This document shows, piece by piece, positions 6,760 through 8,122 of a DNA stretch of 8,122 nt; position 1 is the first letter of the stretch; every line of letters starts with the position of its first letter. Under the pieces are notes generated by a model, which worked only from the letters and a program-made list of their open reading frames with translations, had not been told where the DNA came from and searched no databases. Source of the DNA: Clostridia bacterium (GTDB taxonomy: Bacteria; Bacillota_A; Clostridia; Christensenellales; Aristaeellaceae); contig JAFQGN010000201.1 in the NCBI GenBank assembly GCA_017398245.1, positions 1 to 8,122 of the forward strand. Reading direction: 5' to 3'. The translations under genes and the position numbers were made by a program.

Positions 6760-6783
6760 AAAGAGCATAAAACCGTGTATACT
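6755..6783 (+). promoter_or_regulatory. Predicted sigma-A (sigma-70-type) promoter for the epimerase gene
   Basis: The -35 hexamer TTTACA (6755-6760) and the -10 hexamer TATACT (6778-6783) are separated by exactly 17 bases, and each differs from consensus at one or two positions. The stretch before it is AT-rich compared with the surrounding genes. Transcription should start near 6790. It lies downstream of the strong terminator and 60 bases upstream of the epimerase start, so it gives that gene and its overlapping neighbour their own transcription unit. Confidence 0.75.
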
Positions 6784-6785
6784 GA

Positions 6786-6818
6786 AGCCGGAGCATAACG
6801 CTTCGGCTCCTTTATTTT
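6786..6818 (+). terminator. Hairpin with T-rich tail straddling the predicted transcription start
   Basis: The arms AGCCGGAGC (6786-6794) and GCTTCGGCT (6800-6808) pair over 9 bp with one G-U pair and a five-base loop (ATAAC), followed by CCTTTATTTT. This looks like an intrinsic terminator. If transcription from the local promoter starts near 6790, the first four bases of the 5' arm would not be transcribed. Only transcripts entering from upstream would then form the full stem. In local transcripts a weaker 5-bp stem GGAGC (6790-6794) with GCTCC (6806-6810) remains. A DNA-level operator is the alternative reading. Confidence 0.5.
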
Positions 6819-6843
6819 GCAAAAGAAATGAGGCGCATCTCCC

Positions 6844-8118
6844 ATGCAACAGACACTTCTTCGCGCAAAACAGGAAATCCAAACGACCCTTGCCGAAAAG
6901 GTGATCCCCTTCTGGCTGGAACGCTCGGTGGACGAGCAGTTCGGCGGATATATCACCTCTTTTGATGAAAACGGCGTGTTCGACGGCAACGGCGTGAAAT
7001 ACATGGTCACGCAAAGCCGCATGCTCTGGGGCTTTTCGTATCTTGCGCCCTTTGCCCGGCCCGAAGACCGGCCCAAAATGAAAGCCGCAGCCGATCAGGG
7101 CTTTGCCTTCTTTAAAAAATACTTCTTCGACCCTGTTCACGGCGGCGTGTATTGGATGCTCAACCGCGACGGATCCGTAGCCGACCCGGCCAAGCTCGTC
7201 TATGGCGAAGGCTTCGCCGTCTACGCTCTCGCGCAGTACGCAATCACCTACCAAAATGAGGAAGCGCTTGCCCTTGCCGAATCCGTGTTCGATCTTCTGC
7301 AGAAATACTGCGCCGACACGCGCTTTGGCGGCTATTTTGAAAATGTCGAGCGCGACTGGAGCCTGTCTCCCGCCGGAGATTTTGCGGGCGACCGCAAATC
7401 GCTGGATATCCACATGCACCTTCTGGAAGCCTTCACCACCCTCTATCAGGCATCCGGCAAGGAGATCCACCGCCGCAAGCTCAAAGAAGTGCTGGATGTG
7501 ATCATCGATCACATGGTCGATCGCGAAAACGGCTTCGGTTATAACCAGTTCACGATCGATTTTAAGCGCATCCCGGCTATCGCCATCAAGCGCACGTGGA
7601 ACGCCGAGCGCGAAACGAACGAGACGGTGGACGAGCCCGCGGATACAACATCCTACGGCCACAATATCGAGCTGACCTGGCTGGCCGATCTCGCTCTGCA
7701 GAAGCTCGGCTGCCCTCGCACGGAATACGACGAGCTCTTCCTGCGCATCCTGCGCCATTCCATGGCCCACGGCGTGGACTGGGAGCGCGGCGGCGTCTAT
7801 CGCGACGGCGTGGGCTGCGAACCCGCTCTCGTTCTGGATAAGGAATGGTGGCAGAACTTCGAAGCCATGACCGGCCTTCTGAACGGCTGGCGCATGTTCG
7901 GCGAAGAAAAAATGGCCGAAGCATTCCTGAACGTGTGGCAGTTCAACCGCGATCATTTCATGAACATGGAGATCGGCGAAAGCCGACAGATGCTGGATAT
8001 CAGCGGCAAGCCGCTCGTCGCCAATCTCGGCAACCCGTGGAAGGGCATTTACCATACCGGGCGCGCGCTGGCCGTGTGCCTTGAAAACTTTGCAAAGCTG
8101 GAGGAGGCCGGAAAATGA
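6844..8118 (+). CDS. AGE (N-acylglucosamine 2-epimerase) family sugar epimerase, cellobiose 2-epimerase-like
   Basis: A 424-residue cytoplasmic (alpha/alpha)6-barrel isomerase. Members epimerise the C2 of a reducing-end sugar (for example cellobiose to glucosyl-mannose) or isomerise mannose/fructose. Matching elements: VTQSRMLWGFSYL (55-67, with the substrate-contacting Arg59), KLVYGEGFAVYALAQYA (117-133), KSLDIHMHLLEAFTTLY (185-201, His190/His192), SYGHNIELTWL (270-280, His273 and Glu276), KEWWQNFEAMTGLLN (333-347) and NPWKGIYHTGRA (397-408, His404). The His residues match the catalytic set of cellobiose 2-epimerases, which favours that branch over mammalian-type N-acylglucosamine epimerases; the exact sugar is unresolved. 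An in-frame TGA at 6829 leaves ATG 6844 as the most upstream ATG. The Shine-Dalgarno site is weak (GAGG, 6830-6833), unlike the other genes here. It has its own promoter and overlaps the next gene by four bases. Confidence 0.92.
   Translation: MQQTLLRAKQEIQTTLAEKVIPFWLERSVDEQFGGYITSFDENGVFDGNGVKYMVTQSRMLWGFSYLAPFARPEDRPKMKAAADQGFAFFKKYFFDPVHGGVYWMLNRDGSVADPAKLVYGEGFAVYALAQYAITYQNEEALALAESVFDLLQKYCADTRFGGYFENVERDWSLSPAGDFAGDRKSLDIHMHLLEAFTTLYQASGKEIHRRKLKEVLDVIIDHMVDRENGFGYNQFTIDFKRIPAIAIKRTWNAERETNETVDEPADTTSYGHNIELTWLADLALQKLGCPRTEYDELFLRILRHSMAHGVDWERGGVYRDGVGCEPALVLDKEWWQNFEAMTGLLNGWRMFGEEKMAEAFLNVWQFNRDHFMNMEIGESRQMLDISGKPLVANLGNPWKGIYHTGRALAVCLENFAKLEEAGK
8102..8107 (+). promoter_or_regulatory. 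Shine-Dalgarno site for the next gene
   Basis: AGGAGG lies inside the end of the epimerase gene, seven bases before the ATG at 8115. This full-strength site is the main reason to accept the eight visible bases at the window edge as a real gene start. Confidence 0.75.
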
Positions 8119-8122
8119 CGAA
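8115..8122 (+). CDS. Start of a further gene, 3' partial (product unknown)
   Basis: ATG ACG AA overlaps the epimerase TGA in an ATGA junction, like the ATPase/permease junction at 776-779. Only Met-Thr and part of a third codon are visible, so no product can be named. Epimerases of the cellobiose 2-epimerase branch are often encoded next to mannosyl-glucose phosphorylases (GH130) or other glycosidases, which makes a sugar-processing enzyme a reasonable guess and nothing more. Confidence 0.65.

Noticed and set aside
4514..6796. 760-codon minus-strand frame opposite the rhamnosidase and esterase
   Set aside because: The longest shadow frame. It is in register with both sense genes, which share one frame, and crosses the terminator. 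Its length reflects codon bias in GC-rich DNA, not coding.
6673..8055. 460-codon minus-strand frame opposite the epimerase
   Set aside because: In register with the epimerase codons and continues through the promoter and both hairpins; no domain evidence.
1..8122. CRISPR arrays, tRNA or rRNA genes, insertion sequences and attachment sites
   Set aside because: No spaced direct repeats, no cloverleaf-like or rRNA-like segments, no transposase or terminal inverted repeats were seen; almost all bases are in confident coding genes.

Overview
The window is a dense, single-strand (+) stretch of GC-rich DNA. It carries an import-and-breakdown locus for rhamnose-containing sugars or glycosides. Near-consensus Shine-Dalgarno sites (AGGAGG or GGAGGG, 5 to 7 bases before the start), short gaps and ATGA overlaps suggest a high-GC Bacillota, probably an anaerobic clostridial lineage of gut or plant-biomass type. 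No sequence here fixes the taxon. TTA, CTA and TCA codons are very rare in the genes, which leaves long but meaningless open frames on the minus strand.

Layout: (1) bases 1-779, the second half of an RbsA/MglA-type sugar ABC ATPase whose start lies outside the window; (2) 776-2590, its RbsC-type permease, coupled by an ATGA overlap and carrying a large extra extracytoplasmic helical module; (3) 2603-2647, an intercistronic hairpin; (4) 2666-3418, a class I SAM-dependent methyltransferase of unknown substrate; (5) 3440-6043, a GH78 alpha-L-rhamnosidase without a signal peptide; (6) 6056-6670, a small SGNH/GDSL esterase; (7) 6671-6843, a regulatory intergenic region with a strong terminator, an inverted repeat, a good sigma-A-type promoter and a second hairpin across the predicted transcription start; (8) 6844-8118, an AGE/cellobiose 2-epimerase-family isomerase; (9) the first codons of another gene at 8115, again overlapping by ATGA.

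Working model (inference): the ABC transporter imports a small rhamnosylated, possibly acetylated, compound. Inside the cell the GDSL esterase removes acyl groups, the GH78 enzyme releases L-rhamnose, and the epimerase-family enzyme, in its own transcription unit, interconverts a released sugar. The methyltransferase has no obvious place in this route.

The most unusual items are the permease with a predicted TM/four-helix/TM insertion, the ATPase C-terminal domain in which the catalytic Glu after Walker B is Asn, and the compact control region at 6671-6843.
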